From Pleurodeles waltl (lineage: Eukaryota; Chordata; Amphibia; Caudata; Salamandridae), in NCBI RefSeq assembly GCF_031143425.1, contig NC_090444.1, forward strand, positions 1,347,700,323 to 1,347,764,322: a stretch of 64,000 nt of DNA, read 5' to 3'. Made by a program: the position numbers and the translations under genes. The notes beneath the pieces were generated by a model. The model ran no database searches and had not been told where the DNA came from. It saw only the letters and a program-made list of their open reading frames with translations. Below, in pieces: positions 33,004 through 44,633 of the stretch. Within the stretch, counting starts at the first letter, position 1. The number at the start of each line of letters is the position of its first letter.

Positions 33004-34247
33004 GGTCCCGTGCTTCCCATGCCACTGGATTCAAGCTAGCCTGGCTGATGAGGGGTGAAACCCCAAAACCGGTCCCAGGATGCTTGTTTCCAGTCCAGGG
33101 AAGACCTGGCCTGGCAGTTCGGGCTGGACTGGTACCATGTGGAACAGGGTCAAGACTGATTTGCATATGGCTGGGTCCAAACTGGAATGGCATGGACAGC
33201 AAAAAAACGATGGATTTAGGCCAAGATCTCTGTACTGGGGGTGAATGTTTGACATTGTTCGGCATTCCGTCCATCACTTGTTATTTTTGCATTTGTTGCC
33301 CTAAGTGGGAAGGGTATGCCTAGACGTGGGTCCTGTGCTTCCCATGCCTCTGGATTCAAGCTAGCCTGGCTGATAAGGGGTGAAACTCCAAAACCGGTCC
33401 CAGGATGCTTGTTTCCAGTCCACGGAAGACCTGACCTGGCAGTTTGGGCTGGACTGTTCCCATGGAAACAGGGTCAAGACTGATTTGCATATGGCTGGGT
33501 CCAAACTGGAATGGCATGGGCAGCAAAAAAACGGTGGATTTAGCTCTGTACTGGGGGTGAATGTTTACCATTGTTCAGCATTCCGTCCATCACTTGTTCT
33601 TTTTGCGTTTGTTGCCCTAAGTGGGAAGGGTATGCCCAGACGTGGGTCTTGTGCTTCCCATGCCACTGGATTCAAGCTAGCCTGGATGATGAGGGGTGAA
33701 ACCCCAAAACCGGTCCCAGGATGCTTGTTTCCAGTCCAGGGAAGACCTGGCCTGGCAGTTCAGGCTGGACTGTTCCCATGGGGAACAGGGTCAAGACTGA
33801 TTTGCATGTGGCTGGGTCCAATTTGGAATGGCATGGGCAGCAAAAAAACTGTGGATTTAGCTCTGTACTGGGGGTGAATGTTTACCATTGTTCAGCATTC
33901 CGTCCATCACTTGTTCTTTTTGCGTTTGTTGCCCTAAGTGGGAAGGGTATGCCCAGACGTGGGTCTTGTGCTTCCCATGCCACTGGATTCAAGCTAGCCT
34001 GGATGATGAGGGGTGAAACCCCGAAACCGGTCCCAGGATGCTTGTTTCCAGTCCAGGGAAGACCTGACCTGGCACTCCGGGCTGGACTGTTCCCATGGGG
34101 AACAGGGTCAAGACGATTTGCATATGGCTGGGTCCAAACTGGAATGGCATGAGCAGCAAAAAAATGGTGGATTTAGGCCCAGATTTCTGTACTGGGGGTG
34201 AATGTTTGACATTGTTCAGCATTCCGTCCATCACTTGTTCTTTTTGC
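33004..34247. repeat. Tandem array of ~317-bp units (3.9 copies)
   Basis: The landmark TCAAGCTAGCCTGG occurs at 33031, 33356, 33672 and 33989 (spacings 325, 316 and 317 bp). Other landmarks repeat in step: AAAACCGGTCCCAGGATGC, GATTTGCATATGGCTGGG and CATTCCGTCCATCACTTG. The last unit stops at about 34247, where TTTTTGCGTTTG becomes TTTTTGCTTTCTC. The moderately long frames across the array repeat with it and are not genes. Confidence 0.95.
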
Positions 34248-34737
34248 TTTCTCAAAAGAAGTCCGCTGTTTAAAGCAGGTATTTGGGATTGGAAGCCCAG
34301 TGCTCTCCTGCCTACTCCCCAACAGTGGCTTGTATGCAGTACATGACTGACAAGCACTCCATTCTGCTACCTGCTGGGCAGTCTTAATCTTGCCTCTGAC
34401 ACCTGACTCATCCTTCCATATGCCCCCCAAAAGCCCTGATCATAGGGCAGAGTTGTATGTACTGCTCAGGGCAAATAACTGCCATTTCCCATATAGGAGC
34501 CACCCCGTCAAAAATTGTGGAGCTAAAAACTACTAAACACTTTGTGGTTCGAGTCCTTATGGGCATCAGACCTGATCTGTGAGAATTGTTAAATGAGGAT
34601 TCAGCAGATAATAACGTCAGGACTTCACAACAAATTAAATGGGCAGACATTACTTTTCAAGGGTTGTATTGTCAAACCCATGGTGTAGACTTTTCTTTTT
34701 CATAATTCTCTGTGTACTAATGTACTCCCACAACACT
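34248..34737. other. Non-coding DNA; shared dispersed motif at 34256-34330
   Basis: The segment with AAAGCAGG, GGAAGCCC and TACTCCCCAACAGT resembles 38882-38960. Nothing else could be assigned. Confidence 0.5.
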
Positions 34738-35407
34738 TGGGGCCTCGTTTACAAGGCCCTAGAGGCACACTGAGCCACCGGAGCATCTTTTGTTTGATGC
34801 TCCGGTGGCGCAGTATGCCAGCCCTTATTTACAAGGCCAAGCAAAGCGACCTTGCATGGCTTTTCATGGCTTTGTAAATATGGGCCCCTTTCACGCATAA
34901 CTGCGTAAAAGAGGCATTCCATGGGTGTTGCTGTGGGTGTTCCCACACAGCACCCATGGAACCGGATGGAATCCGGCAGATTCCCAGATTTACAAGGATG
35001 GGAATGCGTCAGATTCCTACGACACCTCAGGGGTGCCGTTAAAGTAGCACAACGGGGATAAATAACATTATTTCTCCCCGTCGTTTTTTTCTCTTTCTAT
35101 ATGTGCTGCATTCTACATTCTGCAGCACACATAGAAAGAGAAACATGCCATTAATGATAGTTTATGTGCAGAACGGTGATCCTTACTGCACATAAGCAAT
35201 CACCCTGCAATGCAGGCACACTGGCACCATGGCACAAGGATTCCTGCGTTGACACTAGGCAGCAGTTTGTGCACCAGCACTGAGGAAAGTACAGGAATGC
35301 ATTGTATTTCTGTAAATGCAATGTATCCTTGCACATTCAAATTGATGAGGCACAGAAGCAGGCTTGCAGCGCCACGCTGCGTCATCATTTCTTTGTAAAT
35401 TAGGCAC
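34738..35407. mobile_element. MITE-like unit of the GTTTAC-ended group
   Basis: GGGGCCTCGTTTACAA at the left pairs with TTTGTAAATTAGGCAC at the right. Internal GCTCCGGTGGC/GCCACCGGAGC and TCTATGTGTGCTGC-type inverted words give several hairpins. No clear target duplication was found. Confidence 0.55.
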
Positions 35408-35930
35408 ATAGTTTCATGGGTTCCCCTTTAATGTCTCCTAGGCAATTCCGAGATACATAATCACACTCAGCACATTCGAAGTACCCAGGGTGTAGAAGGG
35501 GTTTAATGCCTATACGAATGAACCCTCTAAAAGTAACCACTGCTGGGTTTCATACTTTTCGTTGCCCTCTTCCTTCCTCTTCAGGTCATGTCATGAATCC
35601 TCCTACTGGTTTTTCAATTCCATATTTCTGGGTTCAAGAATTCCCAGTTCACCCAAGTGTGATATTAAGCAGTGGCTAGCTCTACAACATTTGGGAGTGC
35701 AGTTTGGATGATGACGAGCCCATTGTTGCTTTAAAAGAGGCAGAACCTCAACATATTGGCTTTGAAATTCTTTCTTGACATTACTGTTCACCAGCACTTT
35801 TCAGTTCTATCTAGCATCTTGTAGAATAACTTATTAGGGACTTTATTTGGTTTCATCGCACCCCAGCCTTGTGCTGTCATTTTAGGTCTCTGGCCCATTC
35901 AGATTCACAGCCTGGTATCCTTTTTTGTTG
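35408..35930. other. Non-coding DNA, nothing assigned
   Basis: No supported feature. Confidence 0.5.
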
Positions 35931-35935
35931 GAAAA

Positions 35936-38312
35936 TGGGTTATTGGTCAGGGCAGGTAAGTACCTACACTTAGCAACAGGCCACTAACCTCCACTTAGGT
36001 CCAGTTAGGTCTCAGTAAATTAAACCCAGCTCAACCCTTGGCAGGTTGGCAACGAGCGACAAGGCTTAACTTAGGAGACAGAGTGTAAAGCATTCAAATA
36101 TCACAAAACAGTAATTAAATAAAACACAGGAAACAGTTTAAAAATCCAAAACCACTTTATGATAATAGATTATATTTTTATCTTTAAAATGACACAAAAA
36201 CGAATAAAATCGGATAAGGGGAACCGGAGATATTAATTTTTAAAGAAATATTGTTTTTTTAGCGCCTAGAAACAAAAAGTGCCAATCGGGTCATCTCGTT
36301 GCACCTCGACCGGGGCAAAGTCAAAGTTTAAGGCCGACCGCGATGGAGCCCTGCTCGGCTGCAGCGCGCGGGAGGCCTCGGTCAAAAGTTCACCTTCGGA
36401 CTTAGTCTGTTTTCTGAAGATTTTCTTCAGCGGGACGAACCTGCCAGTCCAATCCGACCTCCTGGAACTCTTCTCTGGATACGCGTTGCGGGAATCCTCG
36501 TGGAGATTTTTACCTTCGGACTTGTGAAAATTCTTCGACCGGGGTAAATCTGGATCTTGATCTGACGTCCTTGGAGCCCTCCTCGGATACACTGGCTGGG
36601 AGGTCCCGGTCAACTTTTTACCTTCGGACTTAGTCTCTTTTTTGGAGATTTTCTTCACCGGGACGAACCTGCAAATCAGGCCGGGTCGCGGTTGAGGCAA
36701 GCCGGCTAGAGTTGCCATGGTGGATCGGTCCCTCTATGGAGCTTTTTTTCAAAAGTACTCCAAACTTCTCCAAACTTCTGGGGCTTCTCCTAGATGTTCT
36801 TTTAAGGTTCTTTTGGGGTCCACAGCTCAACCCAAGGGTCCAGAAGCTCTGAGGTGATCCTTGGGGGGTGCGGAGTACAACTCCCAGAATGCACCTGGTG
36901 CAAACTCCTTTTTGGCCACTGGGCAGTGGTCAGCTGGTTGATTTCTTCAGGAGTTGGTTCAGGGGACTCTGGTTAGCAATTTTTCACCTGTAGCAAACAG
37001 GGAATCCCTCCTTGAACCAGTTGAAGCCAGGCAAAGTCCTTCTTGTGGTGAAACCCAAGTGTGCAGCTGGTGCAGTCCTTCTGAGTGCAGGTTCCAGGTG
37101 CAGGCCAGAGGTCCAGCAGGGCATTCCTTCTTCTTCTGTAGATCTTCCTGGAAGGGATGTGGTAGGGAACTGAGGTGTGGGTGCAGGTCTGACAGCTTTA
37201 TCCTTGCTCCTGGGTGAAAAAACAGGGGGGGTCCTGATTCTCCAATCAGGTACAGGGTCCTTCCCCCTGTGATGACCACTTCCTGGGAAGTGTGGCAAAA
37301 ATCAATCCCAGGAGGCAACATTCTTCAAAAATCCATCATGGCTTAATCTAATTTTTGGAGGTTACATCTGGCTGAGCCCACCCACTGGTGTGGCTAAAAA
37401 TCATAAACACACCCCTCTCCTGCCCTCTCCTAATCTAATCAAGGGGGCACCTAGTTGTCTGGGGTTGCAGGATGTCGGGGTGTTGCTGGGTTGCTCCAAA
37501 TGTCCTTCTCTGCCTTTGAAGACCAGTTTGGCAGCCCTCCCCGTTCCTGCCTCACCATCTGCTGAGGGGAAATTCCCTCCCACAGGCACATCTCTTTGTG
37601 TGAAGCCAGGCCACTTCACACCTCATCAAGGCAGCCTGGACAGGCTGCCAGAGGCTGGCCAATCAGAGCACAGCAGCAAAAACAATGCAGGGCTGAAATT
37701 GGCAACTTTTCAGGTAACGTTTAAAACTCTTTACCTGAACAAGTTATATTAAATCCCACAACTGGAAGTTGTGGGATTTATTATAACAATTAATTTGATA
37801 CCAAACTCTTGGTATCCATTACGTAAGGGGACTTTTACAATTAAAATAAAGTCTCCCCATTCTAGCCTATGGAGGCCATTCACTACAATGAGGGAAAACG
37901 AATTTGGCTGTTTTTACCTCACCAGGGCTTATAAAACTACTTTTATAAGGTCCCTGCTTATAGTTACATAGCACCCAGCCCCGGGGACACATAGGGCACA
38001 CCTTAGGGATGACTTATAAGTAAAAAATAAGGTTGTTTAAGACTTTGGAACTACTTTTAATTCCAAATGGGTGCACCACCTATGCTGTGGTCCCTAAACC
38101 TACATGCCCTACCATATACTAGGGACTTATAGGTAGTTTGACTTAGCCAATTATAATTAGCCTAATTTGCATATTGATTTTACACAGAGCACAGGCCCTG
38201 GGACTGGTTAGCAGTACCCAGGGCACCATCAGAGTCAGGAAAACACCAGCAAAAAGTGGAAAATGGGGGCAAAAAGGTAGGGGGCCTCTGCAATCAGCCC
38301 TGTTTGCTCACA
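35936..38312 (-). mobile_element. 2.4-kb TG...CA unit with TTTTT duplication (solo LTR or non-autonomous LTR element)
   Basis: It begins TGTTGGAAAATGGGTT, ends TTTGCTCACA and is flanked by TTTTT on both sides (35931-35935, 38313-38317), as expected after LTR-type integration. The duplication is low in complexity and so weak evidence by itself. No pair of terminal direct repeats and no RT or integrase were found. The minus strand carries an open frame with internal repeats (36266-36718), so the minus strand may be the sense strand. Confidence 0.5.
36266..36718 (-). CDS. Hypothetical basic protein with internal repeats inside the LTR-like unit
   Basis: This 150-residue frame has no domain I recognise. 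A motif of the form RFVP-[VL]-KKI-x-[RK]-[KQ]-[ET]-TKSEG recurs at about residues 17 and 92, and a shorter NFHKSEG version lies near 63. Each is followed by a Pro/Arg/Ser-rich spacer (YPRRAPRTSDQ, YPEKSSRRSD, QPSRAPSRSA). Unit length is about 35-45 residues. The underlying DNA repeats too (ACCTTCGGACTT occurs several times), so the protein may only mirror a tandemly duplicated leader. Function unknown; translation uncertain. Confidence 0.3.
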   Translation of the reverse strand: MATLAGLPQPRPGLICRFVPVKKISKKETKSEGKKLTGTSQPVYPRRAPRTSDQDPDLPRSKNFHKSEGKNLHEDSRNAYPEKSSRRSDWTGRFVPLKKIFRKQTKSEGELLTEASRALQPSRAPSRSALNFDFAPVEVQRDDPIGTFCF

Positions 38313-38588
38313 TTTTTGCATTTCACTTATGAGGAGTGGTGCAATATAGTGGCCCTATGTGTTTGGAGGGCCAGGCTGAATTCCTTGCCAGGCAATCATT
38401 TTAGTTGAATTTGCCCTTAAACAATATCAAACAATATTTGGGGTTTTCACCTGGAGTATACTTTATATACCGCATGTGAAGCTGCTTGAGGGAGGCTCCT
38501 TAAATGTAGAAATCATAGTTCTAACCTGCCCCCAAACACCCACCACGCTTCTCTAAGGGGTGGTTTACTTATTTTCAGGTTGCTTCTG

Positions 38589-38636
38589 ATTGGTGTGGTG
38601 GTGGGATGGAAAAGGGAACCCAATCCCTATAAAAGG
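38589..38636 (+). promoter_or_regulatory. Promoter-like cluster (ATTGG, CCAAT, TATAAAAGG)
   Basis: ATTGG (inverted CCAAT) at 38589, CCAAT at 38620 and TATAAAAGG at 38628-38636 lie in conventional spacing upstream of a pyrimidine-rich stretch (CTCCCTATTTCTCCCTC). No gene follows. It could be the core promoter of a retroelement LTR, or chance. Confidence 0.25.
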
Positions 38637-39658
38637 TAGCTACTCCCTATTTCTCCCTCATTCTGTGTCGGGCTGCATATTATGGTGACTGGTTCCTTTA
38701 AACCAATGTACTCCAGCCGCTTCCAACTCATTTTGCATCCTACCTCCTGCTGTAGGAGCCATTTTGATAGGAAATGCAAGGTCACACAATGATGGAGGTC
38801 TGATTATCTCTGGAATATGAATATACTTTTCATGCTGTGGTAAAGTCACTCCCAGTACCACCGAAAAATGCTGCTGTCTTGGGAGGAAGTCAGCTTCTTA
38901 AAGCAGGGGTCTTTTCTGGAAAGCCCCTCCCTCCCTTGAATACTCCCCAACAGTAGTGTGTAATCTTAGCTTTCTCAGGACATACGGACCCACATTTAAC
39001 TCAGGATCACCCACCACTTCCATAGGACCTTGCCACAAGTGAAACTGTCATTATCTCCTTTGTGACAATTACGTGAAATGCCTAAATATTTATGCAACAT
39101 CATTTCAAAGGTCATTATTTCATTCTAATTAGTAGTGTAAAATTGCACGTGACATGAGCAACAACCTCTTATATTCTGTTCATTCATATTGTTCATGCGC
39201 TCCTGGATTTTTAAACTAATGGCACTATCTCAATAGTGCGATGTGGCATAATGGCATAGTTTCGGCATTTTCCATAGCAAGCCTAATGTGAAATGTATAA
39301 ACCAAATGTCACCCATGACAAAATATTGCTCAATAATTCGAACTAAAACGGACACACATTGTGTTTCGTTTGAAAGCTTCCTTTTCTCAGGGTCTCATTC
39401 CTTGGAATGTTGCCTGGTTCTGACTTTTGTAGAAGGGAGAACTGTAATTTTTGAATTTCTTGTATCACATTAAATGCCATACATTGTATGTCTGTTAAAT
39501 TAAATGCAAACACATTAGGCTTATTAAATCAGAATATTGTGGTGCATGATCTTTAAAAGACTGTTGTTATTTTCACATCAGAGATGAATAAAAATAATTC
39601 TCAGCCTCCATCAGTCAATTCATTTTCAGTATTCTGGGGAATGCTGGATGAGGCCTTT

Positions 39659-40231
39659 TGAGCCTACCTCATGGTAGAATTTACAATACAACGCAAATCA
39701 CAATTTGTGTTGAATTGAAACCCGCAGTAACACAAAGCTGCACAGCGCCTTGTCTTGCATTACTTTGCAACGGGTTGGGAATCCACTGTAGGTGCCTGGC
39801 ATTCCTATGTAACTACCAGTTGTCTTCGATGCCAATCCCTATCTACAAAGTAGTGTAAACAGGGATCTGCTCCAAAATCCAGTGCCTCCTTGAGACAGGC
39901 TTAGCGAGTAGAAATGTATTAATTTCTCCTTGTTTTACGCATTGTACTGCACATAGACAAAATGTAGGACATCTTAAAAAATAGTTTTTGCAATGGAAGG
40001 AACTGCTTTGTGGGAAGCACAAAAACTATGCTTCCCACAATGCAGACACTCATGCCGTACAGCACACGCGTGTGTGTTGGCACATGGCACAAAAGTGCCC
40101 CAGTCAGGGAGAGAATAGGACTGTGCCATATCTCATACAATACATATGTATCTGTTCTGCTCTCTCCAGTTCACGCAGCACAACTTTACTTGCTGCCATG
40201 CAATTGCATGACTTCTATGTAAATCTGGGCC
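39659..40231. mobile_element. Weak MITE-like block
   Basis: ATGTAAATCTGGGCC at the right has the shape of the GGCCCAGATTTACAT ends seen elsewhere in this window. The left end (GAGCCTAC ... GAATTTACAA) is only a rough mirror. No duplication was identified. Confidence 0.3.
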
Positions 40232-41313
40232 TGCATTTTGTTCTGAGAAATACACAATTTTCTTGAATATTTCCACTATTATGTGGAATACAGTGCAGTG
40301 GGAGTAGGAGTGAAAATTACACTTAACTGTACAAAAGTCATATAAGATACATGTCATATTTCCTGTACAGTTTCTAAAGTCACTGTGAATGTTGCAAAAA
40401 AGGCAAGCAGCATAAATAAGAGATAAACAAAAATTATGTGTAAAACACAATAGCCAGTACTCTTTAATTAAAGTTAAATAACGCTTGCGTAAACAAAATG
40501 TGCTTCGACCTAGCCAATAGACACACAGACAAATGCAGGACCTGACAAGTCTCCTTATGCAATCTTAGGTGACTTTGCACCCACCACCCACTTGCACAGT
40601 CAGCACTAGAATATGCTCATATGAAGGCCAACCTCCAAATTGCATTGATACAAACAGACATTCGTGTGCAAATCACGCGGCCATGCTTTGTCACAGTTAC
40701 CAACCTGGGAAATATCTATTCCTTTGCCTGTTTTATGCTACTCGTACACAAGGAGATTATGGTTAGGCAAAGTCACTTTTGTGAGAAAGTTAGAATGAAC
40801 TCTTGATCCAATTGGGCCAGGCCATGCATTATAATGATCATGTCACCTGTATGCATGGCAGCCATCTTTTGATGTATCTGTAATGTTTACAAGCTTATTC
40901 ACAGACGGCCTTTGCAGATGCAGGTGCATCCACAGCAGCTACCTAACACAAAAAGCATAGGGAAAGCCAAGATGTTTCACTGCAAAGATTTTTTGCCTTT
41001 GCTGGTGTTTGTTTGATTGAATGGTTTGATTAGTTTTGTTTTTTACAAAGAGCCTGTCCTGGCACTAAAGATTACAGAATACAGTAAAAGGAACCTGAGG
41101 AGAAATTAGAGAGGAAAGAGATACGTTTTTATGTGTTTTCTGAACTCCAACCGAGCGACAATATCACAAAGATAACTAGATACAACATTCTGAACGGTAG
41201 CTCTGTTGTAACCAAATGAGTAGCCACCTAGCCTGGCTTTTCTAGTACGTGCAATTAGAAGAAGATGGGCAGATGTAGACCGCAGTGAGCATACAGACAT
41301 ATTTCTGAAATAA

Positions 41314-41983
41314 GGGCCAGATGTAGCAAGCCTTTTGCGCCTCGCAAACTGCGAAAAACGCAGTTTGCGAGACGCAAAAGGCCTAACGCGATGCACAGCC
41401 GCAAATTGCGAGTCGGTACCGACTTGCAATTTGAGGCTGCGACTCGCAAATAGGAAGGGGTGTTCCCCTCCTATTTGCGACCTCATCGCCATGCAGAGTT
41501 GCTTTGGGACCGCGAATGCGGTCGAAAACCAACTCGCAGATACCATCCACTTGAAGTGGATGGTAACTCATTTGCAAAAGAGAAGGGGTCCCTATGGGAC
41601 CCCTTCCCCTTTGTGAATGCCCCAAAAAATATTTTTTCAGAGCAGGCAGTGGTCCTATGGACCACTGCCTGCTCTGAAAAAAACGAAACCAAATGGTTTC
41701 GGAATTTTTTCTTTTTGCAGCTCGTTTTCCTTTAAGGAAAACGGGCTGCAAAAAGAAAAAAAAACTGCTTTATCCATCCCTGTGTGTGCCTAGACTCGCT
41801 ATGGGGTCGCAAACTGCGACCCACCTCATTAATATTCATGAGGTGTGTCTTTGCGACCCCATAGCGAGTCGCTGAAGGTGTCTGAGACACCTTTCTGCAT
41901 TTCGTTTTGCGAGTTGCAATTTGCGAGTCGCTGTGACTGTGCAAATTGTAAGTCGCAAAAATCTACCTACCTACATCTGGCCC
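41314..41983. mobile_element. Harbinger-like foldback MITE with TAA duplication
   Basis: GGGCCAGATGTAG and CTACATCTGGCCC form a perfect 13-bp terminal inverted repeat, flanked by TAA on both sides (41311-41313, 41984-41986). The interior is a chain of hairpins built from GCAAA/TTTGC-type words. The longest has 24-bp perfect arms (41632-41655 with 41659-41682). No transposase. Confidence 0.82.
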
Positions 41984-43715
41984 TAAGTCTTTTATCTAAA
42001 TAGGTCCAGCAGAGTAGTTGGCCCAATGGCAAAGACACGGATCCTTATATAGACATCCTTTCTCTACAGACAATAAATGTAAAATTCTCAAATGACTCAA
42101 AATGGATTCATATTTCTTAATTCCAAGCAAAAGGTGGCCAGGTGCATTTTAGATGATCTGCAGCTATTTGATATATTTATTGATGAGCCACAGAAGGACT
42201 GAGTTACAGTATGTTTGGCCACAATTGTGCCTTGGGCAACAGTTATCCTGTGGTCAGCCAGTGTTAGCATCCTTGGCGTGGTCTCCCCTATCTTTTTTGC
42301 CTCTTCTTCCCATGTTTTGACTGCGTGCTGGACTCTGTTTTTACTGTATTTGGTACTCTGGACACTTTACCACTGCTGACCAGTGTTAAAGTACCGCCTA
42401 TGTAAATTGTATGTGTAATTGGCTTTTCCATGAGTGGCATGTTTGATTTACCAGTGGGCCTGCAGCACTGGTTGCGCCACCCACAGGAGTAGCCCTGTAA
42501 ACATGGCTCGGACCTGCCACTGCACTGTCTGTGTGTGCAGTTTTAAAATGCCAATTCGACCTGGCAAGTGTACCCACTTGCCAGGCCCAAACCCTTCCTT
42601 TTTATACATGTAAGGCACCTCTAAGGTAAGCCCTGGGTAGCCCCATGGGCAGGGTGCAGTGTATGTTAAAGGTAGGACATGTACTGATGTGTTTTACATG
42701 TCCTAACAGTGAAATACTGCCAAATTCAGTTTGCACTGTTGTAAGACCTATCTCTGTCATAGGTTAACATGGGGGCTGCCTTTAAATATCCTTAAAGTGC
42801 AGTTTCAATTTTAGAGCAGATTGAGATTTGGAGTTTGGGGTCTTTGAACTCACAGTTTAAAAATACATCTTTTGGTAAAGTTGGTTTTTAAATTGTCTGT
42901 TTGAAAATGCCACTTTCATGGGCGTGGTCTGATGCCGGCCAAGATGGCCATATAGTCAAGCAGCATCATAGGGGCGCATTACAGGCCTGTTAAAATCCGC
43001 TATGTTCATCCGGACCAGAGGCAGGGGTATGGTTAGACAGAAATCGAGAACCTCCTGAGACCCAAAACAAAGTGAAACAGGAAGCATCAGACAGAGATCC
43101 GCAGCTGGGAGAACGAAGCAACCGGCAGCCAGAAAGAAATAAAATGGCGGCCAGGAGAAAATAAACAAGGCCGGGAGCAGAGCCTTTGAGGTGCGTGATC
43201 CATCACCCAATTCCCCCCAATTTACAGCAGAAAGCCAAGTGAGCACCAGAGGGGGCGTCCTGGACCTAGGAAGGGTTCAAAGTGGTGGGATCCAGCCCTG
43301 AAGCCCTCATGGGGCCTGCGCGACGGGCGGAAACAACGTAGAAACGCTGCAGGACACAGAGAACACCAAGTCAGCAAGACGAGCGGGTGAACCTGGGCCG
43401 TGCCCCTGGTGGGCCTGGGCACCCACAGTAGCCGTGTGGAAGCGGAGATGGAGGGGGAGACTGGAGCTAAGAAAGAGGCTGCTGAGAGGGACACCACAGG
43501 CCTACGATCAACACAGAGGCATAGCAGCCCCCAATGGAAACAGGAGGGGCCAGGCAGATGAGATCCGCAACACCAGTGGCAGTATGGACTGAAAGACACC
43601 ACCATGAAAGGAAGGAGCAGCGCTCGCAACAGTTAACACCCCATTTGCGACAACCAGAAACCCTGGGGTAGACTATAGATCACTGTGGGCGATTGCACTG
43701 GGCCGAGGACACTGA

Positions 43716-44328
43716 GGGGGTCATTCTGACTCCCGCCGGCCGCGGTAACCGCAGTGCCGGCGGGAGCCGCCAGAATACCGCTGCGCGGTCAGAAGACCGC
43801 CGCGGTTATTCTGTGTTTCCCGCTGGGCTGGCGGGCGACCGCCAGAAGGCCGCCCGCCAGCCCAGCGGGAAACCCCTTCCCACGAGGAAGCCGGCTCCGA
43901 ATGGAGCCGGCGGAGTGGGAAGGGTGCGACGGGTGCAGTGGCACCCGTCGCGATTTTCAGTGTCTGCATGGCAGACACTGAAAATCTTTTAGGGGCCCTC
44001 TTACGGGGGCCCCTGCAGTGCCCATGCCATTGGCCCCCAAGGGCCCCACGACACCCCTCACCGCCATCCTGTTCCTGGCGGTCACACCCGCCAGGAACAG
44101 GATGGCGGTGAGGGGGTCGGAATCCCCATGGCGGCGCAGCAAGCTGCGCCGCCATGGAGGATTCCTCAGGGCAGCGGAAAACCGGCGGGAGACCGCCGGT
44201 TTTCCGTGTCTGACCGCGGCTGTACCGCCGCGGTCAGAATGCCCTTGGGAGCACCGCCAGCCTGTTGGCGGTGCTCCCGCGGTCCCCGGCCCTGGCGGTC
44301 AATGACCACCAGGGTCGGAATGACCGCC
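43716..44328. mobile_element. GC-rich MITE inside the L1
   Basis: The left end GGGGGTCATTCTGACTCC and the right end GGGTCGGAATGACCGCC are imperfect inverted repeats, with TGA on both sides (43713-43715, 44329-44331). It is densely filled with CCGCCGG/CCGGCGG hairpins. The ends resemble those of the MITE at 6065. Confidence 0.7.
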
Positions 44329-44633
44329 TGAGTGTTGCCTAGATTGGGCCACAACCCGACCTGAAAGAGGGGAGGCACTTTCAGCTCTCTGAGGAGGAGG
44401 GGGCACAGAGAACTTGACCCACGTTGCATAACGGAACGACTCACCACACAGAAACCAGGGAAGCGCCCCTACAAGGGGTCTGATAGAATGGGGCGCAACC
44501 GAGGCTCACAAGCAACGCAAGCAAATAGTCTGGATAAGTACACAGGGCAGCTTGCGGCAACGGGATCAGCAAGAACTGCACCAGATCCTGCAGGGGAAAT
44601 CCAGAGAGTGGAGATCCTTCACTGCAGGAAATC

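Larger units (their letters stand above)
38313..41310. other. Mostly unassigned non-coding DNA
   Basis: It contains the promoter-like cluster at 38.6 kb, the dispersed motif at 38882-38960 and a weak MITE-like block at about 39.66-40.23 kb. Otherwise I see no coding or repeat structure. Confidence 0.45.

Noticed and set aside
33380..33877. 165-residue open frame and related frames of 143 and 91 residues
   Set aside because: They recur in step with the 317-bp tandem units and have no domain; the array explains them.
33004..34247. CRISPR-like repeat-spacer array
   Set aside because: Units are ~317 bp and contiguous with no unique spacers; the sequence is eukaryotic repeat DNA.
41106..41546. 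146-residue minus-strand frame
   Set aside because: More than half falls in the foldback MITE, and no domain is visible.
43721..44155. 144-residue Arg/Pro/Gly-rich frame
   Set aside because: Lies wholly inside a GC-rich MITE with dense inverted repeats.
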